The notes: generated by a model not told the origin, from the letters alone. DNA of 64,000 bases from Alcanivorax hongdengensis A-11-3 (GCF_000300995.1 NZ_AMRJ01000008.1:46539-110538), one strand, 5' to 3'. Shown: positions 26,033 through 37,735, numbered from the stretch's first letter. A program made the numbers and translations.

Positions 26033-27199
26033 TTACAGCACTTCGATGATGGTGGCGTTGGCGGTGCCAAGCCCTTCACAGATGGCCAGCAGGCCATACT
26101 TGCCGCCGCGACGCTTGAGCTCGTAGATCAGGGTGCCCATCAGCTTGGTGCCGGTGGCGCCCAGCGGGTGACCCAGCGCCTGGGCGCCGCCGTTCACGTT
26201 GAGTTTGTCGTAATCCGCGCCCACCGCCTTCATCCAGGCCAGCGGCACGGACCCGAAGGCTTCGTTGACTTCGTACAGATCGATATCCGCGATGGTCATG
26301 CCGGCCTGCTTGAGCACCTTTTCCGTGGCCGGGATCGGGCCTTCCAGCACCATGGTCGGGTCGGAGCCGACCACGGACATGGCATGAATCCGCGCCAGCG
26401 GGGTCAAACCGTATTCCTTCAGCGCCTTCTCGCTGACCACCATCAGGGCGGAGGCGCCATCGGTAATCTGGCTGGCGTTGGCAGCACTGATATGGCCGCC
26501 TTCGGCCAGCGGGTTGAGCGCCTTGATGGCTTCCAGGTCCGCCTCCCAGCGGATGCCCTCGTCCACAAGGTGCTCCTCCTGGCTACCGTCTTCCAGGGTG
26601 ACGGTGATGGGAATGATCTCGTCCTGGAAGCGACCGGCCTCGGTGGCGGCGGCAGCCCGTTTGTGGGAGTCATAGGCGAACTGGTCGAGCTCGTCCTTGC
26701 TGACACCGTACTTGCTGGCCATGCGCTCGGCCCCATTGAACTGGCTGAAGCTCTCGCCGGGGTATCGCTCGCTGATGAGACCGGTAAAGGGGTTGCCCAT
26801 TTCCTTGACGGCGGTGACCGGCGAGCCGATCGGCACCTGGCTCATGGATTCCACCCCGCCGGCGATAATCACATCCTGGGTGCCACTCATGACCGCCTGG
26901 GCGGCAAAGTGGATAGCCTGCTGGGACGAGCCGCACTGACGATCGATGCTCACCCCTGGCACGGATTCCGGCAGGCAGGAACTGAGGATGGAAGTGCGGG
27001 CTACGTTGAACGTCTGTGGGCCAATCTGGCTCACACAACCGAAGATCACATCATCCACCTTGTCGGCCGGCACGCCGGTGCGCTCGACCACCGCATCAAT
27101 GACCTTGCCACCCATGTCCGCCGGATGGGTCTTGCTCAACCGGCCATTCTTGCGTCCACCAGCGGTACGCACCGCTGCCACGATATATGCTTGTGCCAC
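26033..27199 (-). CDS. Acetyl-CoA acyltransferase (thiolase)
   Basis: 388 residues. Thiolase motifs: nucleophile Cys89 in DRQCGSSQQAI, NEAFGSVPL, the His loop NVNGGAQALGHPLGATGT and the second catalytic Cys in CEGLGTANAT. It cleaves 3-ketoacyl-CoA in beta-oxidation or condenses acetyl-CoA. I chose the GTG at 27199, preceded by GAGGAGAA at good spacing, over a GTG 15 bases earlier that would overlap the ribosome site. No fadB-type partner is adjacent. Confidence 0.92.
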   Translation of the reverse strand: MAQAYIVAAVRTAGGRKNGRLSKTHPADMGGKVIDAVVERTGVPADKVDDVIFGCVSQIGPQTFNVARTSILSSCLPESVPGVSIDRQCGSSQQAIHFAAQAVMSGTQDVIIAGGVESMSQVPIGSPVTAVKEMGNPFTGLISERYPGESFSQFNGAERMASKYGVSKDELDQFAYDSHKRAAAATEAGRFQDEIIPITVTLEDGSQEEHLVDEGIRWEADLEAIKALNPLAEGGHISAANASQITDGASALMVVSEKALKEYGLTPLARIHAMSVVGSDPTMVLEGPIPATEKVLKQAGMTIADIDLYEVNEAFGSVPLAWMKAVGADYDKLNVNGGAQALGHPLGATGTKLMGTLIYELKRRGGKYGLLAICEGLGTANATIIEVL

Positions 27200-27589
27200 C
27201 TGGCTTCTCCTCACTGCGCGTTAACAGACACGTGTTAGGGGATAGAGGCTACGCCCGGCCAGCCCGGCGCCTCAATGACCAAAGTGCGCCGGGAGTGCGG
27301 GCTTTGTGTCAGGACAAGGCCGTCACCGGGTTCAGTTTGAATCGAAAAATTCGATTAAAAGGCCAACCTGTTCGCTCTGTTTTATCGAACAGGCATAAGT
27401 GATCCTAGTCTGACTTCCTATACAGCCCTTTCTACCCGGCTGTTATCGGCTGGCAGAACAACAATCCCTTCCTGCAGAAACAGGCAATAACCGTCCAGCA
27501 ACGCAATACCGTTATTGCGCGTGCGGGGCGTACCGTACGTCGCAGTCACCCTCACCGTGCCCTCACCGGCACACAGCGGATACGGAGCC
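27200..27589. other. Intergenic control region with two inverted repeats
   Basis: 390 bases between the divergent thiolase and lpxR-like genes, AT-richer than its surroundings, with no credible reading frame. Two inverted repeats stand out: AATCGAA-AAA-TTCGATT (27340-27356) and CTGTTCG-N11-CGAACAG (27368-27392). They share the core TTCG/CGAA and are likely regulator sites. Confidence 0.5.
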
Positions 27590-28765
27590 ATGGACAACGT
27601 AACGACAGCAACTGCACCACGACCTTCCTCTCTCGCCCTGGCCGGCGGCGTGATCGCCGCCGCCATCATGCTGGCCCTGCCGATCCCCGGCCAGGCCATG
27701 GAAGGCACGGCTGTCCGCTCCCCGTTGACCCTGGCCATGGCCGACAGCGACCCGGCCTTCGACGAACAACACCCACGCCAGCCACGTGCTACCCCTGACC
27801 GGGAGCGCAAGACCGCCAGCTGGTCACTGACCTTCGACAACGACCTGCTGGTACCGGGCAGCCGCGACCAGGACTATACCTACGGCATCAGCGTGGCCAC
27901 CTCCGGCAGCCGGGCCCGGGATTACTGGCTGTCACTGGACACACCGCTGGGCTGGCTGGACCGGGCACTGGGGGTGGAGGGCATTGGCGGCAGTCAGATT
28001 CAGGGCCACAGTTTCGAGGCCGGCCTGTTCGGCTTTACCCCGGAGGACAAGAGCGCCGGCGAGCCGCTTTACGGTGACCGCCCCTATGCCAGCATGGTGT
28101 ACCTGTCCAGCAGTCGCATTCAGGTCAGCCCGGACCGGCAGGTGGCCTGGAACAGCACCCTGACGCTGGGTGTACTGGGGCTGGATGTGGTCGGCGATTT
28201 GCAGAATGGCGTGCACAAGGTGCTCAGCAACGAGCGTGCGGAAGGCTGGGACCACCAGATCAGCCAGGGCGGCGAACCCACCGCCCGCTACGACCTGGCC
28301 CGCCAGCGCATCCTGCCGGTTTCCAGCGAGCACTTTGAACTGAAAAGCACCGTGGAGGGCTCCGTGGGCTACCTCACCGAAGCACGCTGGAGCCTGAGCT
28401 TCCGTGCCGGGCGCCTGCAGAGCCCCTGGTGGCAGGCCAACCCGGAACTGGCCCGCTACGGTGAGCGCAACAACGCCACCACCACCGCCCGGGACAACGA
28501 GCATTATGTGTGGGGCGGCGTGGCGCTGGTTGGCCGGGCCTACAACGCCTTTCTGGAAGGCCAGTTCCGCGGCAGTGATGTGGAATATGACAGCGACCAG
28601 GTCAACCACGGCGTGGTGGAAGGCTGGCTTGGCTACACCTACGCCTTTGATCATGGTTACCGCATCAGCTACGTGCTGCGTGGCCACACCTCGGAACTGA
28701 AGGACGGCCCCGGCGACCGCAACGTACTGTGGGGCGGCGTGGTGTTTGCCAAGACGCTGCCGTAG
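27590..28765 (+). CDS. lpxR: Lipid A deacylase LpxR-family outer-membrane protein
   Basis: 391 residues. A hydrophobic signal (ALAGGVIAAAIMLALP) ends near GQA. The DUF2219/LpxR barrel follows, with the conserved FDNDLLVPGSRDQDYTYGISV (Asn/Asp calcium and catalytic site region), YGDRPYASMVYLSS and a C-terminal aromatic strand ending GGVVFAKTLP. LpxR removes the 3'-acyloxyacyl group of lipid A. The start ATG at 27590 follows CGGAG; a frame from 27515 would lack a ribosome site. It stands alone, downstream of the repeat-bearing intergenic region. Confidence 0.88.
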   Translation: MDNVTTATAPRPSSLALAGGVIAAAIMLALPIPGQAMEGTAVRSPLTLAMADSDPAFDEQHPRQPRATPDRERKTASWSLTFDNDLLVPGSRDQDYTYGISVATSGSRARDYWLSLDTPLGWLDRALGVEGIGGSQIQGHSFEAGLFGFTPEDKSAGEPLYGDRPYASMVYLSSSRIQVSPDRQVAWNSTLTLGVLGLDVVGDLQNGVHKVLSNERAEGWDHQISQGGEPTARYDLARQRILPVSSEHFELKSTVEGSVGYLTEARWSLSFRAGRLQSPWWQANPELARYGERNNATTTARDNEHYVWGGVALVGRAYNAFLEGQFRGSDVEYDSDQVNHGVVEGWLGYTYAFDHGYRISYVLRGHTSELKDGPGDRNVLWGGVVFAKTLP

Positions 28766-28783
28766 GCGGTTATCGCCGGTCCG

Positions 28784-29269
28784 TTAACCACGGCAGGCGG
28801 CCTCGATGGCGGCGATATCAATCTTGCCCATGGTCATCATGGCCTCGAAGGCCCGCCTGGCCACCGCCGGATCCTCACTGGTGATGGCCCGGGTCAGTGC
28901 CACCGGCGTGATCTGCCAGGACAATCCCCAGCGGTCGCGACACCAGCCACAGGCACTTTCCTCGCCGCCGTTATCCACGATGGCGCGCCAGTAACGGTCG
29001 GTTTCCGCCTGATCGTCCGTGGCTACCTGGAAGGAAAACGCTTCGCTATGGGTGAAAGCGGGCCCGCCGTTGAGCCCCAGGCAGGGGATGCCCAGCACGG
29101 TGAATTCCACCGTCAGCACATCCCCCTGCTTGCCCGACGGGAAATCCCCGGGGGCACGATGGACCGCGTCCACGGACGAATCCGGAAAGGTCTCGGCATA
29201 GAATTGCGCGGCCTGCTGCGCCTCGCCGTTGAACCACAAACACACGGTATTTTTTGCTACTGCTGCCAT
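28784..29269 (-). CDS. PhnB-like VOC-superfamily protein
   Basis: 161 residues matching the PhnB/3-demethylubiquinone-methyltransferase-like branch of the VOC fold: LWFNGEAQQAAQFYAETFPDS at the start, then DVLTVEFTVLGIPCLGLNGGP, and CGWCRDRWGLSWQITP. Catalytic role uncertain; such proteins often sit in clusters with YCII proteins and ECF42 sigma factors, as here. It lies 24 bases after the YCII gene stop. Confidence 0.88.
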   Translation of the reverse strand: MAAVAKNTVCLWFNGEAQQAAQFYAETFPDSSVDAVHRAPGDFPSGKQGDVLTVEFTVLGIPCLGLNGGPAFTHSEAFSFQVATDDQAETDRYWRAIVDNGGEESACGWCRDRWGLSWQITPVALTRAITSEDPAVARRAFEAMMTMGKIDIAAIEAACRG

Positions 29270-29293
29270 CTCACACCTCCGACATTTGACCGC

Positions 29294-29692
29294 TCAATCC
29301 TTGTTGAGCGATTCGGCATACGGCACCGCCCGGGAAGACTCGCCATGAATGTCACGCACCGGACGAATCTCGATGCTGCCGTAACGGGCGGGCGGAATCC
29401 GCCCGGCGATGCGGATGGCATCGTTGAGATCGCCCGCCTCGATCAGGTAAAAGCCGGCCAACTGCTCCTTGGTTTCCGCAAAGGGGCCATCGGTGACATG
29501 CACCTGACTGTCGCGCACCCTGACGGTGGTAGCCGTGGATACCGGCTGCAGGGCGGAGCCGTCCAGCATCTGCCCGGATTCACGCAGGCCCTCGCCAAAG
29601 GCCGAACACTCGCCATTGAGGCTCTGCCAGTGGTCATCACCACGCTCCTGCATGGCCGCTTCGCTGTAATAGACAAGACACAGGTATTTCAT
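29294..29692 (-). CDS. YCII-related (DGPF) protein
   Basis: 132 residues: MKYLCLVYYSEAA at the start and HVTDGPFAETKEQLAGFYLIEAGD, the DGPF signature of the YCII family. Genes of this type are regular partners of ECF42 sigma factors. It starts two bases after the stop of a 30-codon frame and lies between the sigma gene and the PhnB-like gene, all on one strand. Confidence 0.9.
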   Translation of the reverse strand: MKYLCLVYYSEAAMQERGDDHWQSLNGECSAFGEGLRESGQMLDGSALQPVSTATTVRVRDSQVHVTDGPFAETKEQLAGFYLIEAGDLNDAIRIAGRIPPARYGSIEIRPVRDIHGESSRAVPYAESLNKD

Positions 29693-29694
29693 GA

Positions 29695-29787
29695 TCAGGC
29701 TTCCTTGATCGCAGTGGGGTCGGGCCGGCCATCCAGCCAGTCGGCGATGAGCGCACCAAGGGTGGCTTCATCCTGTTTGAGAGTCAT
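29695..29787 (-). CDS. 30-codon frame, likely remnant of a SnoaL/DUF4440-type gene
   Basis: Short frame with a perfect ribosome site (AAGGAG, six bases, ATG). The product begins MTLKQDEATLGALIADW, which resembles the first helix of SnoaL-like/DUF4440 proteins, then stops after 30 residues and is followed two bases later by the YCII ATG. It may be a truncated gene kept as a translational leader for YCII. Too short for certainty. Confidence 0.4.
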   Translation of the reverse strand: MTLKQDEATLGALIADWLDGRPDPTAIKEA

Positions 29788-29861
29788 GACAAGCTCCTTG
29801 TGAAAGGGGGACATTCACTTCTTGTCGTCGGGCGGTGCGGGTTTTCGACAGGCGCCACCCT

Positions 29862-31130
29862 TTATTTTTCCGCCAGTTCCGCCAGCCGTTTTTCCAGAAA
29901 GCGCCGCTCCGCCGGTTGCTGCGTCCCGGTCAGCGCCCGCTGGTAAGCATCACGGGCCTGATCGACCAGCCCCAGTCTCCGGCAAAGATCCGCCCGAGCG
30001 GCATGGGCCAGGTGATAGTCGCCCAGCTCGCCCTCGGTCAGCAGGGCTTCCACCAGCTCGAGTCCGGCCCCGGGCCCGTCACGCATGGCCACCGCCACCG
30101 CCCGGTTAAGGGCCACCACCGCCGACGGCATCTGCCGGTAGAGCAGATCATAAAGGCCGACGATTTCCGCCCAGTCGGTGGACTCGCTGTCCGGCGCCAG
30201 CGCATGCACGGCGGCGATGGCGGCCTGCAGGGTATAGGGGCCAAAGCGCTGGCTCAGCAGGGCCCGGCGCACCAGCGCATCGCCCCGGGCGATTTCCTGG
30301 CGGTCCCAGCGGCGACGGTCTTGCTGTTCCAGCAAAATCAGCTCGCCACTGTCACTGAGGCGCGTGTGCCGACGCGAATGATGCAGCAACATCAACGCCA
30401 GCAGACCACAGGCTTCAGGTTCGGGCAGCAACCGCACCAGCAACTCGGCCAGGCGGATGGCTTCTTCCGCCAGGTCATGGCGCAGCACCTGCTGATCCCC
30501 GGCGGACAGGTAGCCTTCGTTGAAAACCAGATAAATCACCTGCAACACCGCCGCCAGCCGCTCGCCCAGTTCCCGCTCGCCGGGCACGTCGTAGGGAATG
30601 CCGGCGCTACGGATTTTCTGTTTGGCGCGCACGATACGCTGGGCCAGGGTGGCCGGTTTGCTCAGAAAGGCACGGGCGATTTCCTCGGTGGTCAGGCCAC
30701 AGACCTCGCGCAGGGTCAGCGCCACCTGGGCCTCACGGGCCAGGGCCGGGTGACAGCAGGTAAAGATCAACCGCAGGCGATCGTCACCGATGGCATCATC
30801 GGCCAGCAATGCCGGGTCATCCGCGCTGCCTTCCAGCTGCGCGGCAATCTCGTCCTGGGCCCGATCGAAACGGGCCCGGCGGCGCAGCTGGTCAATGGCC
30901 TTGAAACGGCCGGCGGACACCAGCCAGGCACGAGGACTGGCCGGCACGCCCTCCGTCGGCCACTGGCGCAGGGCGGCCATGAAGGCGTCCTGCAGGGCAT
31001 CTTCGGCCAGGTCAAAATCGCCCAGCAGACGAATCAGGGTCGCCAGCACCCGCCGCGATTCGCGCCGGAACAGCGCATCAATATCACGCTCACTGACTGT
31101 CGGGGTATCGCCGTCGTCCGTGACGGGCAT
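29862..31130 (-). CDS. ECF42-type RNA polymerase sigma factor with long C-terminal domain
   Basis: 422 residues. Sigma regions 2 (LATLIRLLGDFDLAEDALQDAF; WLVSAGRFKAIDQLRRRAR) and 4 (LTLREVCGLTTEEIARAFL; AQRIVRAKQKI) fill the first 190 residues. The rest is the DUF6596/TPR-like C-terminal domain typical of ECF42, which replaces a separate anti-sigma factor in control. Downstream lie YCII and PhnB-like genes, the usual ECF42 targets. The stop of cbiX lies next to its start. Confidence 0.9.
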   Translation of the reverse strand: MPVTDDGDTPTVSERDIDALFRRESRRVLATLIRLLGDFDLAEDALQDAFMAALRQWPTEGVPASPRAWLVSAGRFKAIDQLRRRARFDRAQDEIAAQLEGSADDPALLADDAIGDDRLRLIFTCCHPALAREAQVALTLREVCGLTTEEIARAFLSKPATLAQRIVRAKQKIRSAGIPYDVPGERELGERLAAVLQVIYLVFNEGYLSAGDQQVLRHDLAEEAIRLAELLVRLLPEPEACGLLALMLLHHSRRHTRLSDSGELILLEQQDRRRWDRQEIARGDALVRRALLSQRFGPYTLQAAIAAVHALAPDSESTDWAEIVGLYDLLYRQMPSAVVALNRAVAVAMRDGPGAGLELVEALLTEGELGDYHLAHAARADLCRRLGLVDQARDAYQRALTGTQQPAERRFLEKRLAELAEK

Positions 31131-31132
31131 GG

Positions 31133-31510
31133 TCAGTCACCTCGCTCCTGTGAGCGGATATGCTGCAACACCAGTGGCGCCAACCCCTCGGCATTGCCGA
31201 AATAGGTCAGCGTTTGCAGGCTCAGGTGCGGGTAGCGTTGCCGGGCTTGGTCCATCTGGGCAGGGATATCACGGCCCACATGCTTGCCCTTGTTGAAGAA
31301 CAGCGGGTAGAGCTGCACCGTGTCCACCGGCTGGTGCTCCAGCTGTTGCAGTGCTTCCAGCAGGGATGGAAAGGCCAGCTCCAGAAAACAGGGCAACACC
31401 GCCACATAGTCATGGCTGTTTTGCGCCACGGTTTCCACCAGCGCACGGAATTCATCATTGGCGGTGTCACTGCGGCTGCCGTGGGCCATGATCAACAGGG
31501 CTTTGGACAT
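31133..31510 (-). CDS. cbiX: CbiX-like sirohydrochlorin chelatase
   Basis: 125-residue single-domain chelatase: ALLIMAHGSRSDTANDEF with the catalytic His10, and LYPLFFNKGKHVGRDIP with the second His. It inserts Co or Ni/Fe into sirohydrochlorin; the short CbiX type acts as a dimer. No cobalamin or siroheme genes are near. Its start lies 19 bases inside the end of the histone-deacetylase-like gene, so translation is coupled. Confidence 0.88.
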   Translation of the reverse strand: MSKALLIMAHGSRSDTANDEFRALVETVAQNSHDYVAVLPCFLELAFPSLLEALQQLEHQPVDTVQLYPLFFNKGKHVGRDIPAQMDQARQRYPHLSLQTLTYFGNAEGLAPLVLQHIRSQERGD

Positions 31511-32433
31511 GGAAACTCCGTGTCAGGTTGTGTTTGCTGCAGGCGAGCAGCCTGTTCCACCACCAGAGCGTGGCGCCGGGCCAGGGCCTCCCGGTCATCA
31601 TCGTAGCCACCGCCGATCACCGTGGCTACCGGAACGCCTCGCTGGCGGCAGCGCTGCAGCACGCCGCCATCCCGCTCGGCGATGCCCGCCTCACTGATCT
31701 GCAAACGCCCCAGCGGGTCACCGGCGTAGATATCCACGCCGGCATCATAAAGCACCAATTGTGGCTCAACGCGATCCAGCAAACCGTCGAGGGTTTCAAA
31801 CACCGTGGCCAGGTAGTCGCCATCGGTCATCCCCGGCGGCAAGCCCACATCCAGATCACTGTTCTGTTTACGCACTGGAAAATTCTTTTCGCAATGGATC
31901 GAGCAGGTAAAGGCCCGCGGCTCATCGGCCAGCATGGCGGCGGTGCCATCGCCCTGATGGACATCGCAGTCAAAGATCAGCAACCGGTCCACCGCCGCGC
32001 TATCAAGCAACAGGCGAGCGGCAAAAGCCAGGTCGTTGAACAGACAAAAACCGGAACCGAAATCCCGATAGGCATGGTGGGTGCCGCCGGCCAGGTGGCA
32101 GGCCAGCCCCTGCTTGAGCGCCAGCTGCGCGGTCAGCAGCGTGCCCATCGGGGCAATACAGGTACGCTTGACCAGGGCCTCACTCCACGGCAGGCCCATG
32201 CGCCGACGGGCCCGGTCATCAAGCCGGTTTTCCAGCACCGCACTGACATAGTCCGGGCAATGCACGCGGCCCAGCAACGCCGGGCGAGCCCGGCCGGGAC
32301 GGAAAGTATTGTCGGCGGTGGCAATGCCCTGGCCACGCAGGTAGCCGTGCAGGCGCCCGAACTTTTCCATCGGAAAGCGGTGGGCGCCGGGGAAGGGAAA
32401 ACTGTATTCGGGGTGATAAACCAGCGGCAGCAT
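31492..32433 (-). CDS. Histone deacetylase-family (amidohydrolase) protein
   Basis: 313 residues from MLPLVYHPEYSF. Class II HDAC-type arginase fold: LAGGTHHAYRDFGSGFCLFNDLAFAA (His pair), IFDCDVHQGDGTA (Asp-x-His zinc ligands) and YDAGVDIYAGDPLG (Asp ligand). Bacterial members deacetylate acyl-lysine, polyamines or acetoin-related substrates; the exact substrate is unknown. It overlaps cbiX by 19 bp. A longer start at 32496 was rejected because the fold begins at LVYHPEY. Confidence 0.92.
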   Translation of the reverse strand: MLPLVYHPEYSFPFPGAHRFPMEKFGRLHGYLRGQGIATADNTFRPGRARPALLGRVHCPDYVSAVLENRLDDRARRRMGLPWSEALVKRTCIAPMGTLLTAQLALKQGLACHLAGGTHHAYRDFGSGFCLFNDLAFAARLLLDSAAVDRLLIFDCDVHQGDGTAAMLADEPRAFTCSIHCEKNFPVRKQNSDLDVGLPPGMTDGDYLATVFETLDGLLDRVEPQLVLYDAGVDIYAGDPLGRLQISEAGIAERDGGVLQRCRQRGVPVATVIGGGYDDDREALARRHALVVEQAARLQQTQPDTEFPCPKPC

Positions 32434-32464
32434 GGCGCCATGATAGCCCCGTACCGCCGCCGCG

Positions 32465-33836
32465 TCAGGAATCGGCGGCCAGCGAGCCCGGCTCACTGCC
32501 CTGCCCTAGTACCCGATAGAGGGTGACGCGGGCCTGATACTGGCTGAGCACCAGATCCAGGCTGTTCTGGCGGGCGCTGTTGAGCTGGCTCTGTACACTC
32601 AGCATATCGGTGATTTCGGTTTCCCCTTCCCGGTAGCGCACCTGGGCCACGGTGAACGCCTTCTCCGCCTCACTGAGGGCTTCCTGCCGGTAGCCGGTCT
32701 GGGCTGACAGGGACTGGATCGCCGCCAGCGACTGGTCCACCTCCTGCAGGGCGGTGAGCAGGGTGCCCGTGTAGCTGGCCACCTGTTCGCGCCAGGCGGC
32801 GCGGGCCTGATCGGTGCGCGCTCGCCGGGCGCCGCCATCAAACAGCGTTTCGCCCAGCGACAGGCCCAGGCTGTAAAGGGCATCGCCACTGAGCAGTTCA
32901 GACAGGGCACTGCTGCCATAACCGGCACTGCCGGTAAGGGTAATGGACGGCCAGTAATCCGCCCGCGCCACCGCCACCCGGGCATCGGCGGCCATCAGCG
33001 TGGCCAGGGCAGCGGCCACATCCGGGCGCCGGGCCAGTACCTGGTCCGGCAGACCGGCCTGCACCGTGGGCAGGGCCAGGTCGGCCAGCGATTCGGCGGT
33101 CAGGTTGAACTGCTGGGGCATCTCGCCGACCAGCACCGCCAGCGCATAGCGGCTTTCCAGCAGTTGCTGGCGCAGCGCCGGAAGTCGGGCCCGCTGATTG
33201 GCCACCACGGTTTTCTGCTGGGCCAGGTCCTGGCGGGACACGGCGCCGTATTGCGCCTTGGCCTGTACCACCGCGAGCACCTTTTCGGCCAGGGCCAGAT
33301 TGTCCCTGGCCAGCGCCAGGTTATCGGTCAGGTAGCAGACCTGCAGGTAGGTGTTGACCACGCTGGCCACCACCGTCAGCTGCACCGTGTCGCGGCTGAA
33401 GGCGCTGGCCTGCAGGGTCGCTTCAGCGGCATCACGGCTGCCGCGCAACTTGCCCCACAGGTCCACTTCGTAGCTGGCGTTGGCATTGATGGCATAGCTA
33501 TTGCTGCCGCCCTCACCGACCACGCCACTGCGCGAGCCGGAACCGCTCAGCCCCAGGGACGGAAACAGGGAGGCGCCGGCCTGTTGCAGTTGCGCCTGGG
33601 CCTGGTCCACCCGGGCGGTGGCGGCCAGCAGGTCGGTGTTGGCGTTGAGGGCTTTGCGCACCAGCCCATCGAGGGTGTCACTGTGAAACTGCCGCCACCA
33701 TTGCGGCTGCGCCACCATAGCAGCGCTGGCGCTTTCCTGATTGAGCCATTGCGCTGGCAGTGACGGCTGCGGGGTCTCCAGCCCGGAGCGCACGGCACAA
33801 CCGCCCAGCACCAGCATGCAGACCGCGAGGATCACT

Positions 33837-33844
<8 letters not shown>
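32465..33844 (-). CDS. NodT-family outer-membrane efflux lipoprotein (TolC-like)
   Basis: 459 residues. Lipobox LVLGGC, then the two OEP repeats of TolC-type channels: [28 protein letters not shown] in the first half and [36 protein letters not shown] in the second. It supplies the outer-membrane pore for the MacAB pump encoded just upstream; its start overlaps the macB stop by 8 bp. Confidence 0.93.
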
Positions 33845-35776
<1,932 letters not shown>

Positions 35777-35777
<1 letters not shown>

Positions 35778-36925
35778 CAGAACAATCCCCGGCGGCGACG
35801 ATCTTCGGTCTGCGCCGGGGCCTGGCTGACCTTGCCGGTTACCACTGTCTGGCCTTCCTCAAGGCCGGTGACAGCCACCAGCACGCGGTTGGTCACGCCC
35901 TTGGTCACCGCTTGCCAGTGTGGCTGGCCCTTGTTGCCAAGCACCTGCACCCGCGGCCCATCCGGGCCGTCTTTGACCGCCGTCACCGGCACCGCCAGCG
36001 CATCCCGGGCCGCCTCTTCGACGAAAAAAACCTGGGCGGTCATGCCGGACATGAGCCGCCCCTCGGGGTTGGCCACCCGGAAGCGAGCGGTATAGAGCAC
36101 CACGTTATTCACTTCTTCCGGGGTCGGCAGAATCTGTTCCAGGGTGCTGTCGTAGCGCACCTTGCTGTTGCCCAGGGTGGAGAAATACACCGGCATGCCT
36201 TCGCTGAGGCTATCCACGTCCGCCTCGGACACCTGGGCGGACACCAGCATGCTGGACAGGTCGGCAATGCGCATCAGCACCGGCGCGGTCTGGTTGGCAT
36301 TGAGGGTCTGGCCTTCGCGGGCATCCAGGGTCACCACGGTGCCGTCGCGGGGGGCATAGATCTTGGCGTAGCCCAGGGTCGCCTGGTCACCATCCACGGT
36401 GGACTGTTTCTGCTTGATCTGTGCCTTGAGCACCAGGATCTGTGCCCGGGTCACCGCCAGCGAAGAACGGGCGCTCTGGAAGGCATCCTCACTGGTGGCA
36501 TCGGCCTGGCGCAGACGCTGCTGACGCTGGAACTGCAATTGCGCCAGCTGCAACTCGGCCTGCTGCTGTTGCAGCTGGGCACGCAGGGCCTCCAGCTCCG
36601 CCAGGCCGGCATCCACCCGCGCCTGCTGGACCGAGGCATCGATCTGTGCCAGCAACTGGCCCTGCTTGACCGTGTCCCCCACATCCACATACAGGTGCGT
36701 GAGCTGGCCGGACACCTGGGCACCCACGTCCACGTAGTCGCTGGGCTCCAGGGTGCCCAGCGCGGTCACCACGCTTTCAATGTCGGTACGCGTGACGGTG
36801 GCGGTTTTCCATTGCTGGGCGGGCTCACTGCCGCCCAGCCAGCGCCAGCCGGCCAGCAGCAACAACAGCACACAAAGCGTTACCGTCACCGCCGTTTTCG
36901 GGCGGCGGCGCATCCAGTTCTTCAT
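35777..36925 (-). CDS. macA: MacA-type periplasmic adaptor
   Basis: 382 residues from MKNWMRRR. One N-terminal membrane anchor (about 15-33) is followed by the biotinyl-lipoyl half ([19 protein letters not shown]), a long coiled-coil hairpin (about 100-190) and the second half ([24 protein letters not shown]). It links MacB to the outer-membrane channel. First gene of the macA-macB-nodT operon, with all junctions overlapping. Confidence 0.94.
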
Positions 36926-37004
36926 CCCAGGTGATCCCGTTATGTTATCGGCAGCACCCAGCGTAACGGGAAAAGTTGCAAGAAATATGGCTTTGCCGGG
37001 GCAA

Positions 37005-37685
37005 TCAGCGCTTGCGTAGCCAGGCCATGCCCTCGATGACATGCTGACGGGCATCCGCGCCGATCACCTCACCATGGGCCAGCACCAGCCGCTCGAACGG
37101 CCACTGCAGCAGTTGCTCCAGGCTGGCGCGGGCCTTGCGGCGATTGACGTAGACAAGGCGCAGGATCGGGTGCCAGCCGGGCTTGCCCAGCAAGCCGCCC
37201 AACTTCAGGTACCAGCGGGTGAAGCCGTGGTCGCACTGGTGAAAGTTCTCGATCAGGTCGGCGGCGATCAGGGTGTGGCTGGGGCGATGGTAGAACACCG
37301 TCTCGTTGAGCAGAGAGCCATCAATGGTCAGCAGTTCGAAGTCCTGCTCCCAATCCGGATGAGGCGCATCGGTGAGAATGGCCCCAAAACTCAGGTCCGA
37401 TCGCTTACGCGCCAGTTTGGCCGGCCCATGCAGCAGGGCCCGGGGATAGCGCTCGGCCACCTGGCCGGCAAACACGTGGTGAAACAGATTGGGGCAGACA
37501 ATATGGGTGACCTCGCCAAGCTCGGCCAGCTGAGCCGCCAGGGCATCATCCACCGGCACCGGCGAGTGCAGCAGCAGCCCCCCGCCGCTCAGTTTCACCA
37601 CCGTCATGCGTGTGCCCACATGCAACCCCATGAAGGCATGGGGCGTAGCCACGGCCCAGATATTGTCGGCAACCGGTTCCAGCAT
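37005..37685 (-). CDS. DUF4336 metallo-beta-lactamase-like protein
   Basis: 226 residues from MLEPVADNIWAV. DUF4336 pattern: MTVVKLSGGGLLLHSPVPVDD, VCPNLFHHVFAGQVAERYP, and LLTIDGSLLNETVFYHRPSHTLIAADLIENF. It has the beta-lactamase-like outline but lacks a full HxHxDH, so hydrolase activity is doubtful. It is not obviously linked to its neighbours (79 bases upstream of macA, DUF3820 gene on the other side). Confidence 0.82.
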   Translation of the reverse strand: MLEPVADNIWAVATPHAFMGLHVGTRMTVVKLSGGGLLLHSPVPVDDALAAQLAELGEVTHIVCPNLFHHVFAGQVAERYPRALLHGPAKLARKRSDLSFGAILTDAPHPDWEQDFELLTIDGSLLNETVFYHRPSHTLIAADLIENFHQCDHGFTRWYLKLGGLLGKPGWHPILRLVYVNRRKARASLEQLLQWPFERLVLAHGEVIGADARQHVIEGMAWLRKR

Positions 37686-37735
37686 GTTGTTCCCCTGAAT
37701 CAAGACTGAGCCACCAGCATAACCCGCCAGCGAGA

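Noticed and set aside
29835..31205. 456-codon plus-strand frame
   Set aside because: Shadow of the ECF42 sigma factor gene; Gln/His-rich nonsense product.
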